From: Todiramphus chloris collaris | Lineage: Eukaryota > Chordata > Aves > Coraciiformes > Alcedinidae | DNA length: 64,000 nucleotides | NCBI GenBank assembly: GCA_025345505.1 | Contig: JANVCC010000021.1 | Location: 30,378,826-30,442,825, forward strand | Direction: 5' to 3' | Shown here: one piece after another, positions 1 to 10,254 of the stretch | How the letters are laid out: every line of letters starts with the position of its first letter | Position numbering within the stretch: the stretch's first letter is position 1 | Made by a program: the position numbers and the translations under genes | Notes under the pieces: model-generated | The model's input: only the letters and a program-made list of their open reading frames with translations | Told to the model about the DNA's origin: nothing | Database searches by the model: none

Positions 1-1311
1 GCTTAGAAATAAATAGAGTCCAGGAATCTTAGTATCAAACAGGCAAACTATTTTGCAAGATGATCTATAGTGTCAGATGTTGTACGCACAAAGCATATTT
101 AGTGCTCAAATAATAAATTACCATGCCTAACTTCAGACAGGAAGGAGTATTTGAATCCAGTTTCACGGAAGCACCTTCCTTAAGGCTTCTTAATCAAAAT
201 GAGAAAGTGATTCAGACATGTATTTTTTATCCGTTTTCTCCTGGATGATTTGTATATTATTACAGTCTGCACACTGGCTGCTGGGTATCCTGTTGTCATT
301 TTCCTATTACAATCCTTAGGCAATCAACAGCTTCCTTTAACACAGAGAAGACACCTCCCACTTTTCTTCTCCTTCCCAAACATAACATATCAGCTTTTAC
401 TTTGTATAGTGAACCTTACTGGTTAAACTCGTAAACAGAGCATGGTACATAGACACAGAAGCTTGCAATGTCTCCAAGTTCCCTTTCTTTATCTGTTTGC
501 AAAAACAATACTCTTAAAATCCCAACCAAATGCCTGTACAAATGACACCTTGATCAAAACTAGTATAACAAAATCTCAGTAACAAACTTCAAGATTTTTA
601 AAAGAGCTTGGCAAATACTTAAAGAAGAAAAAAATGTAAATCCCTGAATTATTGGCAAATTTTAAGACCAACGCACTCAGGAAATATTTCTGAAGTACAT
701 TGTCTGCAATCTCTTGAGTAAGTAGTGGAAATGCATGTATCAATAGTTCAAAATATTTGGATTGCCTCCTAACAGGAAGAAAGACAAAGATTTAGAATCT
801 ATTTTTATTGATTCTTTTTCAGAATGCATATTGAATTTTTCCTGTCACATATGCAGAGCAACTCCACTTGCAAGAACAAACAAGTGAACAATCACATCAG
901 GAGACCATACTTTTGTGTTCCACTTAAAGAGTCCAAAATCAAAGGTTCTAGTTATGACTTTGTAGCTGTTATTTCTCCTTTACACAACCTTGGTGGATCT
1001 CTGCATCATGGAGAGGGAGTTCGGCCTCTGTAGCCAAAACAGAACACTGTAACTGCTGTAAATTAAAACTGTATTTATCAGCATGTAATTAATATTATTT
1101 TGCCCTGAAGCCATATGAAAGCATACTAAAATAGTTCAGCAATAGTATATAACTATATACTACTGTAAAAATGTTACAGAATGTTCAGCTACAATGTACA
1201 AGTATTTTACAGAAGTATATGATCAATGTGATCTTGAAGTAGCAAGCATCTAAATAAAAAATCCTTCCAGACAAAGGTCAATATGTGCCCAAAGGACTGC
1301 AAGTTGGCAGT
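1..1311. other. Unique AT-rich sequence, no gene seen
   Basis: No repeat family, exon-like reading frame or RNA gene was recognised. The only open frame over 60 codons (824-1033, +) has no recognisable protein features and is at the length expected by chance in AT-rich DNA. Confidence 0.6.
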
Positions 1312-1317
1312 ACATCA
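1312..1317. repeat. Target-site duplication, left copy (ACATCA)
   Basis: The six bases ACATCA directly precede the CR1 3' tail. The same six bases recur at 5156-5161, just beyond the truncated 5' end of that element. Together they fix its limits. Chance or microhomology cannot be excluded for six bases. Confidence 0.6.
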
Positions 1318-2090
1318 AATCATAGAATTTTAGAATGGTTTGGGTTGGAAGGCATCTTTAAAGATCGTCTAATTCCAACTGTCCTGCAGTGAGCAGGAAT
1401 GTCTTTAACTAGATCAGGTTGCTCAGAACCCTGTCCAGACTGACGTTGAATGTTTCCAGGAATGGGGCATCTATCACCTCTCTGGGCAATCTGTTCCAGT
1501 GTTTTACCACCCTCATAGTAAAAAAAATTAATCCTTTCATCTAGTCTGAATCTACCCTCCTGTAGTTTAAAACCATCACCCCTTGTCTTACTACAACAGA
1601 CCCTGCTAAAATATCTGTCTCAGTCATTCTTACAGGCCCACTTCAAGCACTGAAAGGCTGCAATATGGTCTACTAAAGCCTTCTGTTCTCCAGGCTGGAC
1701 AACTCCAGCTCCTTTAGTCTTAAGAGAAGAGGTGTTCCAGCCATCTGATCATTTTTGTGTCCCTCCTTTGGACCTGCTCCAACAGCTTCATATCCTTCTT
1801 GTGCTGAGGGCTTCAGAGATGGACACAGAACTCCAGGTGAGGTCTCAGTAGAGCAAAGTAGAGAGGCAGAATCACCTCTCAACTTGCTGACCCTGCTTTT
1901 TCTGATGCAGCCCAGGATGTGATTGGCCTTCTGGGCTGCAAGTGCACATTGCTAGGTCATATTCTGTTTTTCATCCACCAGTCCATCCAAGTCTTTCTCT
2001 ACAGGGCTACTCTCAATCCCTTCATCCTCCAACTTGTATTGATATGAAGCCCTGACTCAGGTGCAGGACCTTGCACTTGGCCTTGCTGAG

Positions 2091-2494
2091 CTAGAGGAGG
2101 TTCACATAGGCCAACTTCTCAAACTTGTCTAAATCCCTCTGAATGATATCCCATCCCTCTGGCATGTCAGCTGCACCACTCAGCTTGGTGACACCTGCAA
2201 ACTTGTCAAGGCTGCACTTGATCCCATTGTCTGTCTCACTGATGAAGATATTAAACAGCTCTGGTCCAAATATGGGCACTTGAGGGACATCACCTGTCAC
2301 CCTTCTCCACCTGGACATTGAGCCATTGACCACTGCCCTCTGGACATGACCATACAACCAATTTGTCGTCCACCAAGAAGTCCACCCATCAAACCCATAT
2401 CTCTGCAACAAAGTGAGAAGGATGTTATGGAGGACTGTGTCAAAGTCCTTGCAGAAGTCCAGATATGTGATATGAATTTCTCTTCCCCTGTCCA
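2091..2494 (-). pseudogene. CR1 ORF2 reverse-transcriptase palm remnant
   Basis: This minus-strand frame encodes a degraded CR1 reverse-transcriptase segment. In order it shows TYLDFCKDFDTVLHNIL (usual [16 protein letters not shown]), the thumb-side VQRAVVNGSMSRWRRVT, GDVPQVPIFGPELFNIFI (usual [17 protein letters not shown]) and CSLDKFAGVTKLSGA, where the active-site FADD has become FAGV. It ends in IIQRDLDKFEKLA. The open frame continues past 2494 only because it runs into antisense sequence of the inserted element. In a live CR1 this protein copies the element's RNA into the target DNA. This copy cannot. Confidence 0.85.
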
Positions 2495-2500
2495 CTGATG
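2495..2500. repeat. Target-site duplication of nested CR1 (CTGATG), left
   Basis: CTGATG at 2495-2500 is repeated at 3796-3801. Removing 2501-3801 rejoins the outer CR1 with a continuous alignment, so the pair marks the insertion exactly. Confidence 0.75.
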
Positions 2501-2510
2501 ACACTGATAA

Positions 2511-3669
2511 TTTGACCTTCACAAGGCTTTCGACACAGTCTCCCATAACATCCTTGTGGAGAAGCTTGGGAAGTATGGGATAGAAGAGCAGGTAGTAAGA
2601 TGGATTAGTAACTGGTTGGACAATAGAGTCCAGAGAGTGGTGGTCAATGGTGCCAAATACAGCTGGAGAGCTGTAACCAGTGGAGTCCCCCAGGGATCAG
2701 TACTGGGTCTGGTCCTGTTCAACATCTTTATCAATGACATTGATGACAGGACAGAGTGTCTGCTCAGCAAGTTTGCTGATGACACAAAACTGGGAGGATT
2801 GGCAGATACACCTGAAAGGTGTGCAGCCATCTAGCGAGACTTGGACGGGTTGGAGAACTGGGCAGGGCAGAACCAAATGAGGTTTAACAAGGATAAATGT
2901 AGCGTCCTGCATCTAGGTAAGAATAATAAATTACACCAGTACAGACTGGGAGGTGATCTGCTGGAGAGCAGTCTTGTGGAGAAAGACTTGGGAATCCTGG
3001 TGGACAACAAGTTCTCCATGGAGCAGCAATGTGCCCTTGTGGCCAAAAAGGCCAATGGTATCCTAGGGTGCATCAAGAGGAGCGTGTCCAGCAGATCGAG
3101 GGAGGTTCTCCTCCCCCTCTACTCTGCACTGGTGAGACCTCACCTGGAGTATTGTGTCCAGTTCTGGGCTCCCCAGTACAAGAGAGACAGGGATCTGCTT
3201 GAGAGAGTCCAACGGAGGGCTATATATATATATAGCCACACCCATATATAGTTACTACCATGTATATATATACATATACAATTTTTTATATATATATATA
3301 AAATCATCCATCCAACGGAGGATGATTAAGGGACTGGAGCACAGGCCTTATGAGGAGAGGCTGAGACACCTGGGGCTCTTTAGTCTGGAAAAGAGAAGAC
3401 TGAGAGGGGATTTGATAAATGTTTATAAATATATGAGGGATAAGTGTCAAGAGGAAAGGGACAGCCTCTTCTCACTCGTGCCTTGTGATAGGACTAGGGG
3501 GAATGAATATAAGCTGGAGCACAAGAGGTTCCACCTTAACATGAGGAGGAACTTCTTTACAGTAAGAGTCACAGAGCACTGGAACAGGCTGCCCATAGAG
3601 GTTGTGGAGTCTCCTTCTCTGGAGATTTTCAAAACTCGCCTGGATGAGTTCCTGAGTGACCTGTGTTAG
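2511..3669 (+). pseudogene. CR1 ORF2 reverse transcriptase, C-terminal half
   Basis: The first frame (2511-3233) carries the palm motifs: [20 protein letters not shown], and the catalytic box [11 protein letters not shown], with FADD encoded at 2772-2783. It continues through [42 protein letters not shown] and [19 protein letters not shown], all usual for CR1. A TAG at 2832-2834 replaces the usual CAG (Q) of [13 protein letters not shown]. The second part (3313-3669) gives QRRMIKGLEHRPYEERLRHL, through CDRTRGNEYKLEHKRF, to EFLSDLC and stop. The AT-rich insertion separates the two parts and changes the frame. No endonuclease is present because the copy is 5'-truncated. Confidence 0.88.
3219..3310. 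repeat. AT-rich insertion with 11-bp direct repeat
   Basis: About 92 bp of mostly (TA)n sequence interrupts the nested CR1. TCCAACGGAGG occurs on both sides (3208-3218 and 3311-3321). The left end is an exact 18-base palindrome (GCTATATATATATATAGC, 3219-3236). At the right end AATCATCC (3302-3309) pairs with GGATGATT (3320-3327) across the repeated 11-mer. It is either a small non-autonomous insertion with an 11-bp target duplication or a replication template switch followed by TA expansion. Confidence 0.7.
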
Positions 3670-3795
3670 TGTAGAATAGGTTGTAGGTTAGATTAGGTTG
3701 TAGGGTAGTTTATATGATCCTGCCCTGGCAGGGGGGTTGAACTTGAAGATCTCCAAGGTCCCTTTCAACCCCTAACACTCTGTGATTCTGTGATT

Positions 3796-3801
3796 CTGAT
3801 G
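3796..3801. repeat. Target-site duplication of nested CR1 (CTGATG), right
   Basis: Right-hand partner of the CTGATG at 2495-2500. The outer CR1 resumes directly after it. Confidence 0.75.
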
Positions 3802-5155
3802 TAGTCGCTCCATCATAGAAGGCCACTAGGTTAGTGAGGCAGGACTTGCCCTAAGTAAAGCCATGCTGACTGTCTCTAATCAGCTCCCTGTCCTCATGTG
3901 CCTTAACATAGCTTTTAGGAGGATCTGTTCTATGACCTTCTCAGGTACAGAGGTGAGGTTGACAGGTCAATAGTTCCCAGGGTCCTCCTTTCTATGCTTT
4001 TTTTTAAAATGGGTGCAATATTTCCCTTCTTCCAGTCAATGGGAACTTAACCTGACTGCCAGGACATCATGAGGTATGGCTTGGCAACTACATGAGCCAA
4101 TTCCCTCAGGACTCTGGGAAGCATCTCATCAAGTCTCATAGACTTATGTGTGTTCAAGTTCTACAGGTGGTCACGAATCTTGTCTTCACTTAGAATAAGA
4201 GAGAATTTGCTGCCCTGGTCCCTGTCTTGCAGTCCATCAACTTGGGGGAACGAGAAAAGGTTGCCAGTGAAGACTGAGGTAAAATCATTGAGAAACTCAG
4301 CCTCCTCCTCGACTGTTGTTACCAGTTTATCAGTCTTGTTCATCAGGGGAGGTATGTTTTCTTTAACCTTTCTTTTCTGATTGACATGCTGTAGAAGTAC
4401 GTATTATTCCTTATATACCTTGCCAAGTTCAGCCCCAGCCGCACCTTGGCTTTCCTGACCCCATCTCTGCTCAACTGGGCAGAGTCCCTATACTCTCCCC
4501 AGTACACCTGTCACTGCTTGTACTGCCTGTGCAGTTCTTTCTTGACTTTTAGTTTGACCAGCAGGTCTTGACTCAGCCGTGCTGGTCTCTTGCCTTTCTT
4601 GCCTGATTTCTTACACCCGCGGATTGAGTGTTCTTGCATTCTATGGAAAGTGTCCTTAAAGATCTGCCAGCTTTGTTCTGCTCCCTTGTCCCTGAGGACC
4701 ATTGCCCTGGGGGTCTTATTGATTAACTTCTTGAAAAACAGAAATTCAGTTTCCTAAAATTCAGGGTCCTGACTTTGTCACCTGAGCCCTACCCCTTAGG
4801 ACTGTGAACTCCATCAGTGTGTGACCACTGCATCCCAGTCTTCCTCCATATTACTGATTAGCTTACTTGGGTTGGTGACCATCAGGTCCAGTATCGCATC
4901 ACCTCTGGTAGAGCTGTCTGTTACACTCTATGCACTACAGGAGTCTCATGGATTGCCTACAGCTCACTGTGTTACTTTTCCAGCAGATGTTGGGGTGGTT
5001 GAATTCTCCTGGCAGGACAAGAGCTTGTGAGAAGAAAGCCTTCTGTAACTGGAGCAAGAAGGCATGTCAATAGGCTCCCCTTTATTTGGTGGCCTGTAGC
5101 AGGCACCAACCACAAAGTTCTCTTTGTTTCCTTGGTCTCTAATTCTTACCCATAA
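3802..5155 (-). pseudogene. CR1 ORF2 endonuclease end and linker remnant
   Basis: Three pieces read as CR1 ORF2 on the minus strand. At 4161-4343 the frame gives EEEAEFLNDFTSVFTGNL, the segment just before the reverse transcriptase. At 4511-4702 it gives VLRDKGAEQSWQIFKDTF and KKSGKKGKRPARLSQDLL, the endonuclease-to-RT linker. Near 4790-5155 the frame is broken but ACYRPPNKGEPIDMPS and TNPSKLI-like stretches match the endonuclease C-terminal part. An intact protein would nick the target and prime cDNA synthesis; this one is fragmentary. Confidence 0.8.
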
Positions 5156-5161
5156 ACATCA
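5156..5161. repeat. Target-site duplication, right copy (ACATCA)
   Basis: Partner of 1312-1317. CR1 sequence ends at ...TTACCCATAA just before it. Confidence 0.55.
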
Positions 5162-7289
5162 GTGTTAATTAAATGTAAATAATATCAGCTCCACCATGAT
5201 GTATACTTGTATCTAATTTAAGTAAGTCTAGAGGAGTAAAGGTTTTCTGTTTATAATGGTAATGATTAATAAGGTACAATAAGTAGCCATTAACAAGAAG
5301 TGTGTTGATAATGAATTAATTTAGTAAAGTTTAATGTTTCACACTGTCCTAATTTATCAATCTTATGACATCATTATCAATTTCTAATTTATATCTGCAT
5401 ATATATATATATATGTACACATGTATTTAATGGCAACACTTGACTCTCAAATGTCCAACTCAACAAAGCTGTAAAGGCTGAACAATTTTATTTGAATGAT
5501 TATGATTCTTCACTCTGTATCCTTATACTGTTATTGTATTGTGTTGTCTTCCCTTTACTCTCATCACATTTTCCCACAAAGTACATTTATCATTAGGCAA
5601 TCAAGTTTTGGTTAGGGTAATCCCAGGATACCTCTGGTGAAAATTAAACCTTGAGCTTTCTATTTCCATGCAGTACGCCTTTTAATTTTTGTATGCATAT
5701 GAAGTTGTTTCTGAAGAGAGATAAAGTCTGGAAAAAGAAAACCAAGATAATGTTTCAGAGATATAAGACTAAACCCAAATCTTTCTTTTCTAAATGATTA
5801 TCTGTTTTAAAGTAACTATGAGATAAGTGCTGAAAACCTAATAATTATCAGTAATTTATAGTCACAATCACAGCTTCACTATCAGTCTTCAGAGTGAGAT
5901 GATTTAAAATTATTTTCTTTTGAATAGTTAGTCTCATGGGTTTTCTGCAGTGTCTGATGGCAACAGTTTGCAAGAGAAATATTTTTTCTTGTAATAGACA
6001 AATAGACAATAGATTTTTGTCATATGACAGCTTACATAGTGGTGAAAATAATAATAAAAATATTTTATAAATTAGATAGATCTTGAACTTTGTTTTTTTC
6101 TTTTTCTTTCATCATCATTGGCTACAGTTGAGTGATCTGGTTTTAAGAACTTTAAGCTTATGGATTGAACAAAAAATTCCTAGCTTTTTGTTTTGGTTTG
6201 GCTTTCTGACTTCTGTTTGGTTTAGGTTTTTTGTTTTGTTTGGGTTTTTTTGTTGTTTTTTTTTTTTTTAATTTTGAAATCTGTGTGCTTAGATCCTCTG
6301 CTGGTGACCTGAATGGAGTTATGCCAATTTACATTAACGGTGTTGACACATATTTGGCTGTAGATTAAACTAAAGCATTTTTCATATCATATATCTGCCC
6401 CAGCCTGTTATCAGAGCCTACTGTCCTTATGGCAAGGGCAGATGAATGAAAACCTATTTCTTAATCAAGGATAATGTGTTACAGAAACTTGAATTCAGCA
6501 TTAGCTTACCTTAATGTGACTGTCTTTAAGTTCAAGAAAACACTGAAGAGCAATTCAGATCTTCTTGTTCCCATGGTGGCATCTTCCACAAGAGGGATAG
6601 GCAGCTATGTGGTGGAGACTTATTCAACTGTCCCAGTTGAACATGCTTCAATTTTTTCCTTCTGACACAAAGTTTGATTTAGGAGACAATTTACTTGCAA
6701 CCAACAGCACTAGGAAGCTTCTGTTCCTCATAGGTCTTCATTGTTCACCTGTCTATCCATTGTCTGGATTAGAAAGCAAACTCAGAAAAAAAAAAAAAAA
6801 AAAGCCAACAAAACATACTGTAACACCCTGTTAGTGGAAAATTTGTTAATGAAAGGATGTATTTCATTGCTATGACTTGATGTATAAAAAGGTTTAGCAT
6901 TTTATAAGTCTGTAAAATGTGGTCCATTTTCAGTTTGACATCCCTATTTGATGCCAGATGTTAGATGTTCATTCTCCTATATAAACAGCACAGTGATATG
7001 CAGAAAGACAAGATATTCTTAAGCATCTGAAGTATCTTTTTTTTTTTTTTTTTTTTTTGTTGTTGTTAATGAAATTATGTATTTCCAAGTCAGCAAATAG
7101 AGTATAGGAAGTTCTTCTGATCCCTTAACAAACTTAGTCTGAAATATTGTGTGTCCTTCTACTAATATGAACATCATTAAAAGATGACTGGTTTTGTAGA
7201 AGCAGTCCTTACAGTAGTCTAAATAAAATACACAGAACTATCTGAGAATGAGAGAGCACTCTGAATAATTCTTTAGAAAGTGAAAATAC
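5162..7289. other. Unique sequence with simple repeats, no gene seen
   Basis: AT-rich unique DNA. It holds a short (AT)8 run at 5399-5414, a T/TTG-rich stretch at 6180-6270 (TTTGG and TTTTTG motifs), a poly-A run at 6786-6803 and a T22 run followed by (GTT)3 at 7037-7067. No exon or RNA gene was recognised. Open frames here (for example 6083-6271 +) are translations of the T-rich runs. Confidence 0.6.
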
Positions 7290-7296
7290 ATTTTCA
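7290..7296. repeat. Target-site duplication (ATTTTCA), left
   Basis: ATTTTCA at 7290-7296 recurs at 7371-7377, bracketing the 74-bp CR1 tail between them. Confidence 0.65.
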
Positions 7297-7370
7297 GAAT
7301 CACAGAATGTTAGGGATTGGAAGGGACCTCCCAAGATCATTGATTCCAACCCCCCTGCCAGAGCAGGAAT
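7297..7370 (-). mobile_element. Very short CR1 3' tail insertion (74 bp)
   Basis: The plus strand reads GAATCACAGAATGTTAGGGA, then TTGGAAGGGACCTCCCAAGA and CCAACCCCCCTGCCAGAGCA. This is the reverse complement of the last 74 bases of a CR1. The 7-bp direct repeat ATTTTCA on each side shows it is a complete, extremely 5'-truncated insertion and not an eroded longer one. Confidence 0.88.
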
Positions 7371-7377
7371 ATTTTCA
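7371..7377. repeat. Target-site duplication (ATTTTCA), right
   Basis: Partner of 7290-7296. Confidence 0.65.
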
Positions 7378-8320
7378 ATATTAAATTCTCCAGTATAGTT
7401 CAGTGGAATTTTACCAATCTTTCCAAAATAGTGTTGAGGGAGAGAACAAGCATGAGAAATATCTTTCTAATGGATAGTGGATGAAAAGCATTTAAAAAAT
7501 GCTGCTTAGAATGAAAATGCCATTCCAGCCCTATCCATAACATCACATTACTACAGTCACTTGCTTCCTTCTGAACCTCCCTCTACCTTTGAACATAAAG
7601 CTTTTATTATTCATTCAGCAGCCTTCTTAGAATGTTTGCTAAAACGCAAGGAGAAATAAGGATTTTAAACAATAAATAAGCCACCTTGATACCACTTGAT
7701 TGTAGATTAAGCACAGAGGTCACTGCAAGTAAAAACAAAATTTCACCTTTACTATTTCAGTACACATTCAGAAGACCTGTGCAAAGAACGTGAGCAGACA
7801 GTTTGAGCAGGTGTTAGGATGACAATGCCCAAACAGCAGAAGAAGGAGTCTGTGCTTTAGCCATCCACAACTCCACTCTAGTGGAGTAGTATGTATATTT
7901 TCAAAATAAATTTTACTATTCATGCATTATATTGACATATGAGGCTCGGAATTTGCACAGATGAAGAATAGATGTAAGGTTATGGGGTTTTTTGTGGTGT
8001 ATTTTTTGTCTTTGTTCTTGTCTTGGGGTAGCTTTTTGTTGTTTTTGGGTTTTTTTCCTAACACCTTAGCTCTATGCCTGCTCACAGGAGCTAAGGTCAT
8101 AAATATTAGACATAGTTTTTACAAGTTCAAAATATTGTTGTCTTACCTATTTTCCTCATTCTACTGATAGCAACTACTATCCTTATGGCAGTAGCAACAA
8201 AGAATTAACAGTGTATTCAGTTGTCATACATTTCTGGTTTTGTTTCTTCACACATATTCTATTCTCTGTCATTTCTGTTAACATGAAATGCATTTTTGCA
8301 TCTCTGCTGCTACATCAGCT
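7378..8320. other. Unique AT-rich sequence, no gene seen
   Basis: No repeat family or exon was recognised. A T/G-rich stretch lies at 7983-8060. Confidence 0.55.
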
Positions 8321-8757
8321 CTGGAGTACAAGCCTTATAATGAGTGGATATGGGGAACTGGGGGCATTTAATCTGAAGGAAAGAAAGGAGGCTGAGAGGA
8401 GACCTTATTGCCCTCTACAACTACCTGAAAGGATGTTGTAGAGAGGTAAGCGTTGGTCTCTTCTCACAAGTAACTAGTGATAGAACAAGAAAGAATGGCC
8501 TCAAGCTGCACCAGGGGAGGTTTAGACTGGACAGGAGGAAAAATTTTTTCACTAAAAGGATTCTCAGGCGTTGGAACATGCTGCCCAGAGAGGTGGTTGA
8601 GTTACTATCCCTGAATGTGTTTAAAAGCTGTATAGGTGTGGTTCCTGGGGATATGGCTTAGCGGTAGTCTTGGTAGAGTAGGGTCAATGGTTGGACTGGA
8701 TGATCTTAAAGGTCTTTTCCAACCTTGATGATTCAGTGATTCAATTATTCTATTATT
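8321..8757 (+). mobile_element. CR1 LINE 3' fragment
   Basis: A 437-bp plus-strand CR1 begins within the last part of ORF2 (GAGTACAAGCCTTATAATGA, equivalent to E-Y-K-P-Y in ...EHKSYEERLRELGLF) and runs through AGGAGACCTTATTGCCCTCT, GCTGCCCAGAGAGGTGGTTG and GGTTGGACTGGATGATCTTA to a tail of ATTCAGTGATTCAATTATTC. The remaining ORF2 reading frame is short and disrupted. No clear target duplication was found. This 3' end resembles that of the copy at 45753 more than that of the copy at 42303. Confidence 0.9.
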
Positions 8758-9824
8758 TAGAAATATCTAAGAAGCAGAAAAATCTCTCTTTCACTGTCAC
8801 AGCTGCCAGAGGCTTGCAATTTACACCAGAAGTATAAGTAAATATATCTAGAGAAAGAACTTAAGGTTCTTATTACAGGATAGGATTGGTTTGATTTGGT
8901 TAGGTTTGAATACAATGAAATGGTAACTGAAGACAGTTTGTTCCTCCCTCCAAGTAAAAATTGTACCAACCAAAATTATTTGCAGGTTGAGGCAAAATTC
9001 AGCTAGTCATTGTATAAAAAAAAAAAAAAAAAAAAAAGGAAAATGTAACTGAATAGCTGAAATCTATACCTTTATGCAAGAAATATTTGAAGTCTTCAAC
9101 TAAAATATCTTTCAGAATCATCACTCCTGAGTTAGTAGATAGAATGTTGTTGAACAGTTAGTATGTATCTGGTGTCTAAATAGTGGGTTTTTTTTTTTCC
9201 CCAGTTCCTAGTTTTAGATATCAAGAATTTAAGGAACTTATTTATACATTTATAGTTCACTGACATTAACTTCTTGTTGACTTTTAAGGGCATTTGATTG
9301 TTTGGGAATCTCTAAAGTATCCTTCAAGAGGTTCAGTATCTTTATTGTCAGTCAAGCAGCAGCGGTGAGAGAAATATTACCTTTAAGTCTTAGTGATGAG
9401 CGTTTCTTTACCACACCCATGCACAGAATATGATCCACAGTAGAGACAATATTTTATTGAGAATGCAGTGCTCTTTCTCTAATCTTTTACCTTTTTTGTG
9501 GTTGTCACCTAAAAACCTTAAAATCATAATATAAATTGGAAGCCTTCTACTCAGAGTACACACAATACCTTACTGTAGCTATTTTAAGTACTTGATTAGA
9601 ATATATTCCTGGAATACAACACTTTTTTTGGTTTGGTTTGGTTTGGGGTTTTTTTGGTATTTTTTTGGTTTTTTGTTTTTTTCTTCTCTAATTTGTCTTT
9701 CTGAGCTTCTGAACACAAAGTAAATGCTGCTGTTGATAATTGTACTCACATCTGCAGAAAACCTTGACAACCTGTTTAAATGATTATTCAAGAAAGAGAA
9801 CTTTCCTTTTGATTTGAAATTTTA
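8758..9824. other. Unique sequence with homopolymer runs, no gene seen
   Basis: Holds a poly-A run at 9016-9037 and a T/TTTGG-rich stretch at 9622-9682. No gene or repeat family recognised. Confidence 0.55.
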
Positions 9825-10254
9825 TGGTGGGTTAACGTTGGTGTCTGCTAGGTGCCTACCAAGCCATTCCATTACTCCTCAGGCTGCACCTTCTTTCAGG
9901 GCAAATCTACCTGCTCCACTGTGGGGTCCTCTATGGGCTGCAGTGGAGATACTTGCTTTGACAGGGTCCTCCTCTGGAACAGGTCCCTTACTTCCTTCCC
10001 TCACCTTGGTGTTTGAAGGGCTGTTTCTCTCATGTTTTCTCAGTCTTCTCACTCACAGATGCTGTGCAGTATTTTTTACCCTTTCATAAATATGTTATTT
10101 ATGAGATGCCATCAGCGTTGCTGGGTGGCTCATTTTTGGGAAGTGGGGAGAACATTCTGGAGTTAGCTGAAACTGGCTCTGTCTGAGATGGGGAAATCTT
10201 CTGATCTCTTCTTATAGCTTCTGATCTCTTCTTACCGAAGCCACCCTTGCAGCT
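9825..10254 (-). mobile_element. Avian ERV LTR fossil, internally shortened
   Basis: It starts TGGTGGGTTAACGTTGGTGT and shares blocks with the LTR at 56237-57316: the opening region, one copy of the internal unit CTGCTCCACTGTGGGGTCC, the CACCTTGGTGTTTGAAGGGC stretch, and the closing GAAACTGGCTCTGTCTGAGA. Much of the LTR middle is missing. By comparison with the longer copy, which carries an AATAAA-like signal on the minus strand, it probably reads on the minus strand. A 20-bp tandem duplication (CTTCTGATCTCTTCTTA, from 10198 and 10218) lies near the right end. Old, single LTR; no coding part is present. Confidence 0.75.

Larger units (their letters stand above)
2501..3795 (+). mobile_element. 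CR1 LINE nested inside the minus-strand CR1
   Basis: This 1.3-kb plus-strand CR1 starts in the reverse-transcriptase domain ([14 protein letters not shown]) and ends with the tail repeats CTGTGATTCTGTGATT at 3780-3795. It is younger than its host by position and better preserved: the reverse-transcriptase frame runs from 2511 to about 3233 with one TAG, and the C-terminal part is open from 3313 to the stop at 3667-3669. Between these lies a 92-bp AT-rich insertion (3219-3310). The 3' UTR holds a short local duplication around 3667-3710 (GTAGAATAGGTTGTAGGTTA then GATTAGGTTGTAGG). It is flanked by CTGATG on both sides. Confidence 0.95.
1318..5155 (-). mobile_element. CR1 LINE, 5'-truncated, split by a nested CR1
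   Basis: Read on the minus strand this is about 2.5 kb of CR1 once the insertion at 2501-3795 is removed. Its 3' tail lies at 1318-1350 (plus-strand AATCATAGAATTTTAGAATG, then GGTTTGGGTTGGAAGG). Going up in coordinate come the 3' UTR and ORF2 C-terminus (about 1350-2090), the reverse-transcriptase palm (2091-2494), the fingers and linker (3802-4700), and the end of the APE-type endonuclease (about 4790-5155), where the copy is 5'-truncated. Many stops and shifts, and FAGV in place of the FADD catalytic box, show an old dead copy. ACATCA flanks both ends. Confidence 0.93.

Noticed and set aside
3660-3715. TTAGG-like repeats as interstitial telomere sequence
   Set aside because: The GTTAGATTAGG/GTTGTAGG units are a local duplication in the CR1 3' UTR and not TTAGGG arrays.
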